A DNA stretch of 64,000 bases from Cellvibrio mixtus subsp. mixtus J3-8 (lineage in GTDB: Bacteria > Pseudomonadota > Gammaproteobacteria > Pseudomonadales > Cellvibrionaceae), in NCBI RefSeq assembly GCF_000766945.1, contig NZ_ALBT01000033.1, positions 1-64,000 of the forward strand. The letters are read 5' to 3'. Shown one piece after another: positions 25,754 to 34,401 of the stretch. How positions within the stretch are numbered: the stretch's first letter is position 1; each line of letters opens with the position of its first letter. Position numbers and translations under genes: made by a program. Under the pieces are notes generated by a model, which worked only from the letters and a program-made list of their open reading frames with translations, was not told the origin of the DNA and searched no databases.

Positions 25754-27027
25754 AGTCTAAAAATTGGCGCTTGGCGATAGATGGAGCTGAGCCTACAGTA
25801 AAAACCAAATTACCCCCACCTACTCTTGGCGGATTAAGGATAGGGGATGACGAAGAAGAAGCTGTACTAAAGGTACTCAGAAATAAACGATTGTTTCGTT
25901 ACTATGGTGCTATCGGAGGTGTTGAATCCCAAGTTGATAATTTTGAAAAGCTATTAAGTACAAGCTTGGGGGTTAAGTATGCTCTCGGTGTAAATTCAGG
26001 CACATCGGCGTTATCCTGTGCAATGACTGCAATGGGAGTTGGGCCAGGAGACGAAGTAATAATTCCTGCTTATGCCTGGGTGTCAAGCGCAGCGTCTGTA
26101 GTCAGGGTTGGTGCTGTACCAATTCTTGCCGAAATTGACGATACTTTTTGTCTTGATCCTAAGGATCTTGAAGAAAAGCGTAGCCAATACACTAAAATGA
26201 TTATGCCCGTACATATGTGCGGTGCATCGTGTGATATGGAATCAATAGTAAATTTTGCAAAGAAATTCAATTTGATGGTGTTAGAGGATGCGGCGCAGGC
26301 TTTAGGAGCCAGTTACAAGGGCGCCGCCCTGGGTAGCATCGGGGATGCAGGAATCTTAAGTTTTCAATGGAATAAAATGATAACAAGTGGTGAGGGCGGA
26401 GCTGTAGTGACTAACTCTCAAAAAATATACGAGCGATCTCTTTTATATCATGATGTACTTGGAGCGTTTAGAGAAGGTGGTGACCTGCAAATTGATGAAA
26501 TCCCTTTTGGAAATGCGTATCGTATGTCCGAGATACAGGGGGCTATTTTGAATGTTCAGATGCGAAGGGTTGAAGGTATTCGATCAGATTTGCGTACGCA
26601 CAAAAGACTTCTATTGGAGCAAATTAATCCTGTTCTCGAGAAAAATGGAATTAAACAGCGGCGCTATAACGACCCGACAGGTGACACAGCTACTGATATA
26701 TTTTTAACATTCCAGGAGCAAGACTGTGAAAGAATTCCATTTATCGCTAAAGCATTGTTCCATGAACGAGTACCAGTAAATACATTTTCTAATGATTTGC
26801 ATGTATATGATACTTGGGTTCCGCTTTTCTTTAAAACGGCCTGGACGAAAAATGGAGGGCCCTGGCTACACCATCCTAGAGAAATAAATTATTCTCCCTC
26901 TATGTGCCCAAAAACCCTCCAACTAATGTCGTCGACTATAAAAATTCCCTTAAGTCCTGACATGAGTATTGAACAGAGAGAACAAGTGGGTCTGGCCATA
27001 AATAAGGTTTTGGATGTGGCGTTGTAG
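25750..27027 (+). CDS. DegT/DnrJ/EryC1/StrS aminotransferase (StsC-like)
   Basis: The 425-residue PLP enzyme has the expected order of motifs: GVNSGTSALSCAM (phosphate loop), VLEDAAQALGASYKG (Asp binding the pyridine nitrogen), and SFQWNKMITSGEGGAVVT with the Schiff-base Lys209. The N-terminus, RLAIDGAEPTVK ... LGGLRIGDDEEEAVLKVL, resembles the L-glutamine:scyllo-inosose aminotransferase branch more than the nucleotide-sugar branch; this is recall, not an alignment. It forms an amino sugar or aminocyclitol from a ketone, probably the product of the GMC oxidase that overlaps it by 4 bases. A short hairpin (TAGCCA/TGGCTA, 27025-27040) lies at the stop. Confidence 0.88.
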   Translation: MKSKNWRLAIDGAEPTVKTKLPPPTLGGLRIGDDEEEAVLKVLRNKRLFRYYGAIGGVESQVDNFEKLLSTSLGVKYALGVNSGTSALSCAMTAMGVGPGDEVIIPAYAWVSSAASVVRVGAVPILAEIDDTFCLDPKDLEEKRSQYTKMIMPVHMCGASCDMESIVNFAKKFNLMVLEDAAQALGASYKGAALGSIGDAGILSFQWNKMITSGEGGAVVTNSQKIYERSLLYHDVLGAFREGGDLQIDEIPFGNAYRMSEIQGAILNVQMRRVEGIRSDLRTHKRLLLEQINPVLEKNGIKQRRYNDPTGDTATDIFLTFQEQDCERIPFIAKALFHERVPVNTFSNDLHVYDTWVPLFFKTAWTKNGGPWLHHPREINYSPSMCPKTLQLMSSTIKIPLSPDMSIEQREQVGLAINKVLDVAL

Positions 27028-27048
27028 CCATTTCTGGCTAAAAGCTGC

Positions 27049-27094
27049 TGAGGTTTGAATTGCTTAAATGTGTGTAAGCCCCTATCAAACCTCA
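27049..27094. other. 10-bp inverted repeat after the aminotransferase gene
   Basis: TGAGGTTTGA (27049-27058) pairs with TCAAACCTCA (27085-27094). A mixed T-rich stretch follows (CTGTAATCTTTCT). It may end the transcript but is not a textbook terminator. It marks the edge between the AT-rich accessory block and the core genes to the right. Confidence 0.4.
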
Positions 27095-27263
27095 CTGTAA
27101 TCTTTCTACTGCGCACGGCCTCGCATCGTTGGATAATTCCAGCGTACACGAACTTAAAAATCTGCCACCACTAATTTACAATCTTACGAGTTATTCTGAA
27201 ATCTTGTGAAATCGAAAAACTACTTAAACTATTGATTTATATAAAATGATAACTCATAAAATA

Positions 27264-28133
27264 TCACTCAATATTCTGCACCTGCTCGCGCATCTGCTCA
27301 ATTAATACCTTCAATTCCACTGCTGCCTGCGTGGTTTCACTAACAACAGATTTTGATGAAAGCGTATTGGCTTCGCGGTTTAATTCCTGCATTAAGAAAT
27401 CCAGGCGGCGACCCAGTGAATCGGTTTGTTTAAGGCTGCGTTTTACTTCGATGACGTGAGTATCCAGGCGATCCAGCTCTTCATCGACATCGGCTTTCTG
27501 CGCGAGTAATACAACTTCCTGTTCCAAGCGTTCAGGGGCTAAATCTATTTGGATGGCGGCAAGTTTGGTTTGTAATTTTTCGCGTTGTGCTGCGAGAATT
27601 TCCGGCATCCGTGAACGCACTGCTGCAACATGGGTGGAGACACTGGCGAGGCGGTTGATAATTAATTGTTCGAGCTCCGCGCCTTCGCGCGAGCGGTGTT
27701 CAATTAAACCTTCCAATGCTGATTCAAACAAATCCAGCGCTGCTCTATGCAGCGCCTCGCGATCCAATTCCTGTTTCTGGATCACACCGGGCCAGCGCAA
27801 AATATCCAGCGCATTCACAGGGGCGGCAGCGGCACCCAGCAGTCCGTTGATTTGCTGTGCGGACTTGGTGAGCTGGGCTACTTTGGATAAATTGATACCC
27901 AACTCGGATTCACCTTCCTGTTCCCATTGCACGCTCAGGCTGGCTTCTACCTTGCCGCGTTGCAGGGCTTTACGCATGGCATCGCGCAGGTAAGGTTCTA
28001 TTTCGCGGAAATCTTCTGGCAGGCGGAAACTGGGTTCAAGGTAGCGGTGGTTTACACTGCGGATTTCCCACACGAGGGTTCCCCAGGGGAGTTTGGCTTC
28101 ACGTCGGGCGAATCCCGTCATACTGCGTGGCAT
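27264..28133 (-). CDS. yicC: YicC-family endoribonuclease
   Basis: The 289-residue protein begins with MPRSMTGFARREAKLPWG and continues EIRSVNHRYLEPSFRLPEDF, both hallmarks of YicC/YloC. It ends with the conserved block LDTHVIEVKRSLKQTDSLGRRLDFLMQELNREANTLSSKS. Length matches the family (about 287). Members are cytoplasmic endoribonucleases linked to RNA turnover and stationary-phase survival. The gene is divergent from rph, the common arrangement in gammaproteobacteria, with a 184-base shared promoter region. Confidence 0.97.
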   Translation of the reverse strand: MPRSMTGFARREAKLPWGTLVWEIRSVNHRYLEPSFRLPEDFREIEPYLRDAMRKALQRGKVEASLSVQWEQEGESELGINLSKVAQLTKSAQQINGLLGAAAAPVNALDILRWPGVIQKQELDREALHRAALDLFESALEGLIEHRSREGAELEQLIINRLASVSTHVAAVRSRMPEILAAQREKLQTKLAAIQIDLAPERLEQEVVLLAQKADVDEELDRLDTHVIEVKRSLKQTDSLGRRLDFLMQELNREANTLSSKSVVSETTQAAVELKVLIEQMREQVQNIE

Positions 28134-28317
28134 AGCGGCTCCTGGAACTAAGTCGTTCTTGGCAAAGGTAAATTCAAGCGGGGCGGTTACGTCAGGCGAC
28201 TATAACTGGTAGAGTTCCCCGGCACATTAACATTCGTTTACAGATGCGGGATGGTACCACAGCTTTTTTATCATCCCTTTGAATTTCTGATTTTTTCCCG
28301 CAGTAAGGATCCTATTT

Positions 28318-29040
28318 ATGCAACGTCCCAGTGGCCGCACCCCTCATCAGTTACGCTCCGTTCGTATCACCCGTCACTACACCAAACACGCTGAAGGTTC
28401 AGTGCTGGTGGAATTTGGTGATACCAAAGTTATTTGCACTGCCAGTGTGGTGAATTCTGTACCGCCGTTTTTGCGCGGCCAGGGGCAAGGTTGGTTGACC
28501 GCAGAATATGGCATGTTGCCGCGTTCTACCGGCACCCGTATGGATCGCGAGGCAGCGCGAGGCAAGCAACAGGGGCGCACGGTGGAAATCCAGCGCTTGA
28601 TTGGCCGTTCGTTGCGCGCGGCGGTGGATTTAACCGCGTTGGGTGAAAACACTATTCATATCGATTGCGATGTAATCCAGGCCGATGGCGGTACACGCAC
28701 GGCCTCTATCACTGGCGCCTGGGTGGCATTGGCTGATGCGATTAATTTCCTTAAAGCGCAAGGCAAAGTCACGGGCGAACCGCTCAAGCGTGCGATTGCT
28801 TCAATCTCTGTTGGAATTTATCAAGGCGTGCCGGTGCTTGATCTGGATTATCCGGAAGATTCATCCGCAGATACCGACATGAACGTAGTGCTGGGTGATG
28901 ACGGTGGCATTATCGAAATCCAGGGCACTGCAGAAGCGGAACCCTTTACCGAAGCCGAATTTGCCGCAATGTTGGGATTAGCCAAGCAGGGAATTGCGCA
29001 ATTGCATGAGTTGCAGAAGCAGGCGCTCAGTGCCAATTAA
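28318..29040 (+). CDS. rph: Ribonuclease PH
   Basis: The 240-residue protein starts [30 protein letters not shown] and holds the family motifs [33 protein letters not shown] and [19 protein letters not shown], the last forming the phosphate/metal site. RNase PH trims the 3' ends of tRNA precursors phosphorolytically as a hexamer. The length is normal and the C-terminus intact, unlike the frameshifted copy of E. coli K-12. AAGGATCC provides the ribosome site. Confidence 0.98.
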   Translation: MQRPSGRTPHQLRSVRITRHYTKHAEGSVLVEFGDTKVICTASVVNSVPPFLRGQGQGWLTAEYGMLPRSTGTRMDREAARGKQQGRTVEIQRLIGRSLRAAVDLTALGENTIHIDCDVIQADGGTRTASITGAWVALADAINFLKAQGKVTGEPLKRAIASISVGIYQGVPVLDLDYPEDSSADTDMNVVLGDDGGIIEIQGTAEAEPFTEAEFAAMLGLAKQGIAQLHELQKQALSAN

Positions 29041-29066
29041 ATAAAAGCGGTCTCGTAAATAAAAAC

Positions 29067-29088
29067 GGCCTCGCGCTTACGCGAGGCC
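29067..29088 (-). terminator. Hairpin terminator, best read on the minus strand
   Basis: A 9-bp GC-rich stem (29067-29075 with 29080-29088) has a 4-base loop. On the minus strand it is followed by GTTTTTATTT, so it would end the TonB-like frame. On the plus strand, after rph, there is no T-run. Confidence 0.75.
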
Positions 29089-29098
29089 TAACACCACA

Positions 29099-29335
29099 CT
29101 AACGAGCATTCTCTAACTTCCACACCAATTTGGTTTGATGCCAGCAAGCGACCGCTTTGTCACCTTCCATGCAGGGTGAAAATTTCCAGTTGCGTTTTGC
29201 GTGTGCAATCGCGGCACTATCCAAACGCTCTGAGCCACTACTGGATGCTAATTGCACGTCAACCACTCGCCCCATTTCATTGATATATAAACGCAAACCG
29301 GTTGCGCCTTCCTGAAGCTTGCGGTGAACGCAAAA
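29099..29335 (-). pseudogene. TonB C-terminal domain fragment
   Basis: The translated segment GATGLRLYINEMGRVVDVQL ... RLDSAAIAHAKRNWKFSPCM is a TonB C-terminal domain (strand, then the E/D-x-x-A helix, then W-x-F-x-P). Reading upstream, VHRKLQEGATG continues the homology, but an in-frame TGA at 29336-29338 and absence of an N-terminal membrane anchor or Pro-rich region show that most of a TonB/TolA-like protein is missing. The only internal start is TTG at 29296 (65 residues). It keeps its own terminator hairpin. It is either a decayed tonB or a minimal free-standing domain; decay is more likely. Confidence 0.65.
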
Positions 29336-29499
29336 TCAAGCGGCAACGCTGAAAACCTGAATGGCAACGCCGGATTTCACGCGATTATTTTCGGTGAAAA
29401 TTAATCGCCGATGACTAAAGTGTAGGCTGCTAAAAAATATTGAAAATGGCCAAATAAAATTGTTTATGCGCGCGTTACGGAAAAACGGGGTGGCGCATA

Positions 29500-29540
29500 A
29501 AAAATCCGCAAAAACCGGTGAGATTTTTATGCGGATTTTT
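29500..29540 (-). terminator. Terminator after metF
   Basis: AAAAATCCGCA (29500-29510) pairs with TGCGGATTTTT (29530-29540). Read on the minus strand it lies 19 bases past the metF stop and its 3' arm ends in TTTTTTA. Together with the TonB fragment and the terminator at 29067, it accounts for the gap between rph and metF. Confidence 0.8.
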
Positions 29541-29558
29541 CAGGGGCGTTTACGCGGA

Positions 29559-30407
29559 TTATTCAGCAGGAATCAAACCCAGGTTGCGCACGATTTGCGC
29601 CGTAGGTTCAGTTTGGTTCATCGTATAGAAATGCAAACCGGGAGCTTCGTTTTCCAGCAATGTTTCGCAGAGCTCGGTTACCAGTTCTACCCCGAACGCT
29701 TTCAAGCTGGCTTCATCATCGCCGTAATTTTCCAACGCTTTACGCAACCAACGCGGAATTTCCGCCCCGCACGCGTCGGAGAAGCGGATTAAATTTTTGT
29801 AGTTGATGATCGGCATAATGCCGGGGTAAATCGGCTGGGTAATGCCGGCCTTCTGGCATTGATCAATAAAGAAAAAATACGAATCCGGATTGAAAAAATA
29901 TTGCGTAATCGCGCTATTTGCACCCGCGTCAAACTTGCCTTTTAGGTAGCGCACATCATCGCTATAACTGTTGGCTTGCGGATGGATTTCCGGGTAAGCC
30001 GCTACTTCCAGGTGGAAGTGCCCGCCGAAATGTTTGCGGATGAACGCAACCAGTTCATTGGCGTAGACTAATTGGGAGCCGCCGCCCATGCCGGATGGCA
30101 TATCGCCACGCAATGCAACAATACGATCTACACCCGCGTCTTTGTATTCCTGGATTAATGCGTTGATCGTCTCGTCATCGTCACCGCCAAATGACAAGTG
30201 TGGTGCGGTGCTAATACCATCGCGCACGAACTGGGTAACCAGGCCTTTGGTGTTATCGCGAGTGGAACCACCGGCGCCGTAAGTGACGGAAAAAAAATCC
30301 GGATTGAAAAAATTTAATTCGTTGCGCACATTGATCAACTTTGCTTTTCCTTCCGGTGTTTTTGCGGGAAAGAATTCAAAGCTTAAGCGCAATTGTGAGT
30401 CTGTCAT
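29559..30407 (-). CDS. metF: 5,10-methylenetetrahydrofolate reductase
   Basis: The 282-residue protein starts with the MetF motif LSFEFFPAKTPEGKAKL and has FFSVTYGAGGSTRDNT (FAD site), IVALRGDMP and FNPDSYFFFIDQCQKAGI. It reduces methylene-THF to methyl-THF for methionine synthesis. It is the last gene of the minus-strand order regulator-metK-ahcY-metF, so it completes the methyl-group supply side of the SAM cycle. A 192-base spacer carrying inverted repeats separates it from ahcY. Confidence 0.97.
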   Translation of the reverse strand: MTDSQLRLSFEFFPAKTPEGKAKLINVRNELNFFNPDFFSVTYGAGGSTRDNTKGLVTQFVRDGISTAPHLSFGGDDDETINALIQEYKDAGVDRIVALRGDMPSGMGGGSQLVYANELVAFIRKHFGGHFHLEVAAYPEIHPQANSYSDDVRYLKGKFDAGANSAITQYFFNPDSYFFFIDQCQKAGITQPIYPGIMPIINYKNLIRFSDACGAEIPRWLRKALENYGDDEASLKAFGVELVTELCETLLENEAPGLHFYTMNQTEPTAQIVRNLGLIPAE

Positions 30408-30420
30408 AATGGTGCTCTAC

Positions 30421-30575
30421 GTAGGTTGGGGCGGGCCGCGTAGGCTGAGGTGACCCCAACACAATTAACGAGGATAAATAATTTTTAAGCGAAGATGTTT
30501 ATTCGTTTGCATGGATAAACATGAGCGCAAATTGAGAGTTCGTCATGTTGGGGTTCGTTCCTCACCCCAACCTAC
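30421..30575. repeat. Nested intergenic inverted repeat (GTAGGTTGGGG family)
   Basis: Outer arms GTAGGTTGGGG (30421-30431) and CCCCAACCTAC (30565-30575) are complementary over 11 bp. Inside, CCCCAACA (30454-30461) pairs with TGTTGGGG (30546-30553). Each end can also fold locally (30425-30431 with 30454-30460; 30547-30553 with 30565-30571). It shares its core with the element at 32009-32082. Confidence 0.8.
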
Positions 30576-30599
30576 ATGACCTGCCACAATCTACATCAA

Positions 30600-31988
30600 T
30601 TAATATTTATAAGAATCCGGCTTGAACGGACCTTCAACTTCCACGCCGATATACTCAGCTTGTTGCGTGGTAAGTTTGGTAATAACACCACCAAAACCTT
30701 CCACCATGTCTTTAGCCACTTCTTCATCAAGCTTCTTCGGCAATACACGCACGTACAAATGCTCGGCCTTTTCGTTGGCTGGCAGGTCGGCAAATTTGCG
30801 CTCGTATAAATAAATCTGTGCGAGTACCTGGTTGGCGAAAGAACCATCCATAATGCGCGATGGGTGACCGGTTGCATTACCCAGATTCACCAGACGACCT
30901 TCCGATAACAAAATCAAATGATTGTTTGTGGCCTTGTCGCGGTAGATTTTATGCACTTGTGGTTTAACTTCTTCCCATTCCCAGTTTTTGCGCATATAGG
31001 CAGTATCGATTTCGCTATCGAAGTGACCGATGTTGCAAACCACGGCACCATTTTTTAACGCACGCAACATGGAAGAGTCGCATACATTGACGTTACCGGT
31101 GGTAGTCACAACCAGATCAGTAGTGCCGAGTACGATGTGATTGATATCTTCAAATTTGCCGGTATTGATGCCGTTGTTGTATGGCGATACCACTTCAAAG
31201 CCATCCATACACGCTTGCATTGCACAGATAGGATCGATTTCGGTCACTTTAACAATCATGCCTTCCTGGCGCAGTGAGGCAGCAGAACCTTTACCCACAT
31301 CGCCGTAACCAATAACCAATGCTTTTTTACCGGCGAGCAAATGGTCGGTGCCGCGCTTGATTGCATCATTCAAACTGTGACGGCAACCGTATTTGTTGTC
31401 GTTTTTGCTTTTGGTCACGGCATCGTTTACGTTGATCGCAGGAACTTTCAGCGTGCCTTTTTTCAACATATCAAGCAGGCGATGAACACCGGTGGTGGTT
31501 TCTTCTGAAATGCCGTGGATTTTATCCAGCATGTGCGGATATTTTTCGTGCACGATTTGCGTTACATCACCGCCGTCGTCGAGGATCATATTCGCATCCC
31601 AGACGTTGCCATCTTTATTGATGGTTTGTTCGATACACCACCAGAATTCTTCTTCGGTTTCACCTTTCCACGCAAATACCGGAATGCCGGCAGCGGCGAT
31701 TGCAGCGGCAGCGTGATCCTGTGTTGAGAAAATATTGCACGATGACCAGCGCACTTCTGCACCCAGGTCCACCAGTGTTTCAATCAACACGGCGGTTTGG
31801 ATGGTCATGTGGATACAGCCGATAATTTTTGCATCGGCCAATGGTTTTGAATTTTTATATTTGCGACGCAATGCCATCAATGCCGGCATTTCACCTTCGG
31901 CGATTTCAATTTCCTTGCGGCCCCAATGGGCATCTTTCGCAAATTCTTCGGGGGTTCTGGCGGCAACTTTGTAGTCGGTGAAGCTCAT
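30600..31988 (-). CDS. ahcY: Adenosylhomocysteinase
   Basis: The 462-residue protein has the SAHH motifs [38 protein letters not shown] and the NAD-binding [14 protein letters not shown], and ends in the conserved PFKPDSYKY where Lys and Tyr reach the neighbouring subunit's NAD. It splits S-adenosylhomocysteine into homocysteine and adenosine. AGGAAAAAATT precedes the ATG. It lies between metK and metF; inverted repeats occupy both flanking spacers. Confidence 0.98.
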   Translation of the reverse strand: MSFTDYKVAARTPEEFAKDAHWGRKEIEIAEGEMPALMALRRKYKNSKPLADAKIIGCIHMTIQTAVLIETLVDLGAEVRWSSCNIFSTQDHAAAAIAAAGIPVFAWKGETEEEFWWCIEQTINKDGNVWDANMILDDGGDVTQIVHEKYPHMLDKIHGISEETTTGVHRLLDMLKKGTLKVPAINVNDAVTKSKNDNKYGCRHSLNDAIKRGTDHLLAGKKALVIGYGDVGKGSAASLRQEGMIVKVTEIDPICAMQACMDGFEVVSPYNNGINTGKFEDINHIVLGTTDLVVTTTGNVNVCDSSMLRALKNGAVVCNIGHFDSEIDTAYMRKNWEWEEVKPQVHKIYRDKATNNHLILLSEGRLVNLGNATGHPSRIMDGSFANQVLAQIYLYERKFADLPANEKAEHLYVRVLPKKLDEEVAKDMVEGFGGVITKLTTQQAEYIGVEVEGPFKPDSYKY

Positions 31989-32008
31989 AATTTTTTCCTA
32001 TGTGATTG

Positions 32009-32082
32009 CGTAGGTTGGGCAGCAATGCCCAACATAGTTAAAGCGGAAATCTTTTTTGTTGGGCATTGCTGCCCAACCTACG
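32009..32082. repeat. 26-bp perfect inverted repeat in the ahcY leader
   Basis: CGTAGGTTGGGCAGCAATGC... (32009-32034) is the exact reverse complement of 32057-32082, with a 22-base spacer. It fills most of the 108-base metK-ahcY gap. The sequence resembles widespread GTAGGTTGGG/CCCAACCTAC elements (REP- or MITE-like). It could fold strongly in the mRNA. Confidence 0.9.
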
Positions 32083-32096
32083 GGCTACGGTAGTTT

Positions 32097-33251
32097 TTAA
32101 AGCGCTTTCTTCAACGCATCAGCCTTGTCAGTTTTTTCCCAGGTGAAATCAGGCAGCTCGCGCCCGAAGTGACCGTAAGCGGCGGTCTGGCGATATATCG
32201 GGCGTCTCAGGTCCAGCATTTCGATCAGGCCACGTGGACGTAAATCAAAATGTTCGCGTATTAAATTAATAATCGCGGCATCAGAAATTTTGCCGGTGCC
32301 AAAGGTGTTGATTGAAATTGACGTCGGTTCAGCAACACCAATTGCGTAACTCACTTGAATTTCCAGGCGATCTGCCAAACCCGCGGCAACAATATTTTTT
32401 GCAACATAGCGACCGGCGTAAGCCGCAGAGCGATCTACTTTTGATGGATCTTTACCAGAGAATGCGCCGCCACCGTGACGAGCCATGCCACCGTAAGAGT
32501 CCACAATAATTTTGCGGCCAGTCAAACCACAATCGCCCACCGGGCCGCCGATAATAAATTGGCCGGTCGGGTTGATGTGATATTGGGTATCCGCATGCAG
32601 CCATTCAGCAGGCAACACATTTTTAATAATTAATTCGCGTACTGCCTCGCGAATATCAGATTGTTTTACGTTGGGGCTGTGTTGGGTAGAAAGTACTACA
32701 GCATCAACAGCAACGGGTTTGCCATTTTCGTAACGCAAGGTTACCTGGCTTTTTGCATCAGGGCGCAACCAGGGGAGTTCGCCGCTTTTGCGCAATTGCG
32801 CTTGTTTTTCTACCAAGCGGTGCGCGTAAAAAATCGGTGCTGGCATTAATACAGACGTTTCGTTAGTGGCATAACCGAACATCAAACCCTGGTCGCCCGC
32901 GCCCAGATCTTTTTCATTGCCTTCATCAACGCCCATGGCGATGTCAGCAGATTGCTTGCCGATTGCATTCAATACTGCGCAAGATGCCCCATCGAAGCCC
33001 ACATCGCTGGAGTTGTAGCCAATATCCAGAATTACCTGGCGAATCAAATCTTCCAGGTCGACATAAGTAGAGGTGCGCACTTCACCGGCCACAATTGCCA
33101 TACCGGTTTTTACCAGCGTCTCTACTGCAACGCGTGCATGGGGATCATCTTTTAAAATTGCATCGAGCACGGCATCGGAAATTTGATCCGCTAATTTATC
33201 GGGATGGCCTTCAGAAACCGATTCGGAGGTAAAAACAGAATATTCAGACAT
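32097..33251 (-). CDS. metK: S-adenosylmethionine synthase
   Basis: The 384-residue protein starts [30 protein letters not shown] and has the ATP-binding [12 protein letters not shown] and the P-loop-like [19 protein letters not shown]. It makes SAM from methionine and ATP. The frame is open much further upstream (to 33602), but the start is placed at 33251 because AAAGGA sits before that ATG, the length then equals the family's, and the earlier part has no homology and runs through the regulator gene. Confidence 0.98.
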   Translation of the reverse strand: MSEYSVFTSESVSEGHPDKLADQISDAVLDAILKDDPHARVAVETLVKTGMAIVAGEVRTSTYVDLEDLIRQVILDIGYNSSDVGFDGASCAVLNAIGKQSADIAMGVDEGNEKDLGAGDQGLMFGYATNETSVLMPAPIFYAHRLVEKQAQLRKSGELPWLRPDAKSQVTLRYENGKPVAVDAVVLSTQHSPNVKQSDIREAVRELIIKNVLPAEWLHADTQYHINPTGQFIIGGPVGDCGLTGRKIIVDSYGGMARHGGGAFSGKDPSKVDRSAAYAGRYVAKNIVAAGLADRLEIQVSYAIGVAEPTSISINTFGTGKISDAAIINLIREHFDLRPRGLIEMLDLRRPIYRQTAAYGHFGRELPDFTWEKTDKADALKKAL

Positions 33252-33293
33252 GATTTTTCCTTTACATAATTTCAAATTAAAAAAAATCGGTAG

Positions 33294-33372
33294 CCCGTAT
33301 GGAATGCAACCTAATACGGGGTTGTTATTCACATCATCAATCGTTCCCGTATTTCGTTGGGCGCAATACGGG
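33294..33372. repeat. Two CCCGTAT/ATACGGG hairpins in the metK leader
   Basis: CCCGTAT (33294-33300) pairs with ATACGGG (33314-33320). A second copy pairs 33346-33352 with 33366-33372. They fill the gap between the regulator and metK and look like dispersed intergenic repeat elements. No known SAM or SAH riboswitch pattern was recognised here. Confidence 0.7.
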
Positions 33373-33378
33373 TTAGGT

Positions 33379-34401
33379 TTAAAAATTTGTCGGTTTAAAA
33401 AATTGGCGTAACTGGATTTGGAAGCCATTGCGCAACGCAAAATAAACGCTCTGGCCTTCATCCAGACCAGCGGCTTTGGCCCAGCGCGAAAAATCTTGCG
33501 GGTCAAATCCCTGCCATAAATCACCGCAGGCATCGCGCGCCCAATCCTGTTCATGGCGACATAAATCGCAAACCAATAGCGCCCCGCCCGGTGCAAGTGC
33601 ATTACTCAAATCCTGGAAAATATCCGCGGGTGATGGCGTGTGGTGTAGAACCATGTTTACCAAAATGCAATCGGCCAATACTTTGTTGGCCGGTAAACTT
33701 TGGGTGTCGCCATGGATAAATTCGATATTGCGCAAATGATTTTCGCGTGCGAAATTTTTTGCTTTATCGAGCATATTGGCCGCGTTATCCAACGCAATCA
33801 CGTGATTAAATTGTTGCGCTAATACGGCGAGAAATTCGCCTTCGCCGGGGCCAACTTCCAGGGCGAGATTTTTATCGCGCAATGACGTGTTGTTAAGCAA
33901 CTGCGTCATTTGTTCCGCATAAACCGGGTAGCTCGCAATTAAATCTTGCTGCGCACGGAATTTGTCTGCGTTTTCACTAAAAAATGCCTGTGCGGCCTGG
34001 CTGCGCTCTTGTTGCAGCTCGATAATCGGCGCGCGCAAATGGTCGGCGATAGGCAATGTATCCAGGCTCGCAAACAATTGTTGCTGTAATGCGGAGAATG
34101 GATGATCCGGCGATAAATACGCCCGGCGATAGAAAATTGAATTGGCCTCGCGCCGTGAACTCAACAAACCGGCATTGGCGAGCACCTTTAAATGATGGCT
34201 CATGCCCGACTGCTTGATCGAAAAAATCCGGCACAACTCCAATACCCCGTAAGAATCCTGGCTCAGCACGCGCAAGATCTCCAGCCGCAATGGATCGCCC
34301 GCGGCTTTTAGCAGGTTGGCGAGCGGGCTGAGCGGCGTTTCCAGTTCGACCGTATCGGTGAGTACAGGAAGTTCGTCAGTATTGGGCAGGGGGTGGTTCA
34401 T
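33379..34401 (-). CDS. ArsR-family regulator fused to a SAM-dependent methyltransferase-like domain (SahR-like)
   Basis: Residues about 25-110 form an ArsR winged helix ([20 protein letters not shown], then [24 protein letters not shown]). No metal-binding Cys pair of the classical arsenic sensors is seen. From about 165 there is a class I methyltransferase domain with motif [18 protein letters not shown] and an acidic ribose-binding loop (ALDNAANML). This fusion next to metK-ahcY-metF is the hallmark of SahR, the SAH-responsive repressor of SAM-cycle genes known from Proteobacteria. A perfect palindrome lies 46 bases upstream of its ATG. The methyltransferase domain probably senses SAH or SAM rather than methylating a substrate; that is inference. 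Confidence 0.88.
   Translation of the reverse strand: MNHPLPNTDELPVLTDTVELETPLSPLANLLKAAGDPLRLEILRVLSQDSYGVLELCRIFSIKQSGMSHHLKVLANAGLLSSRREANSIFYRRAYLSPDHPFSALQQQLFASLDTLPIADHLRAPIIELQQERSQAAQAFFSENADKFRAQQDLIASYPVYAEQMTQLLNNTSLRDKNLALEVGPGEGEFLAVLAQQFNHVIALDNAANMLDKAKNFARENHLRNIEFIHGDTQSLPANKVLADCILVNMVLHHTPSPADIFQDLSNALAPGGALLVCDLCRHEQDWARDACGDLWQGFDPQDFSRWAKAAGLDEGQSVYFALRNGFQIQLRQFFKPTNF

Noticed and set aside
31989-32096. SAH riboswitch in front of ahcY
   Set aside because: The region is almost wholly a perfect inverted repeat of the GTAGGTTGGG type; no SAH riboswitch consensus could be traced.
33252-33602. Long N-terminal extension of MetK
   Set aside because: The frame is open, but it lacks homology, passes through the regulator gene, and a proper ribosome site and the family start lie at 33251.
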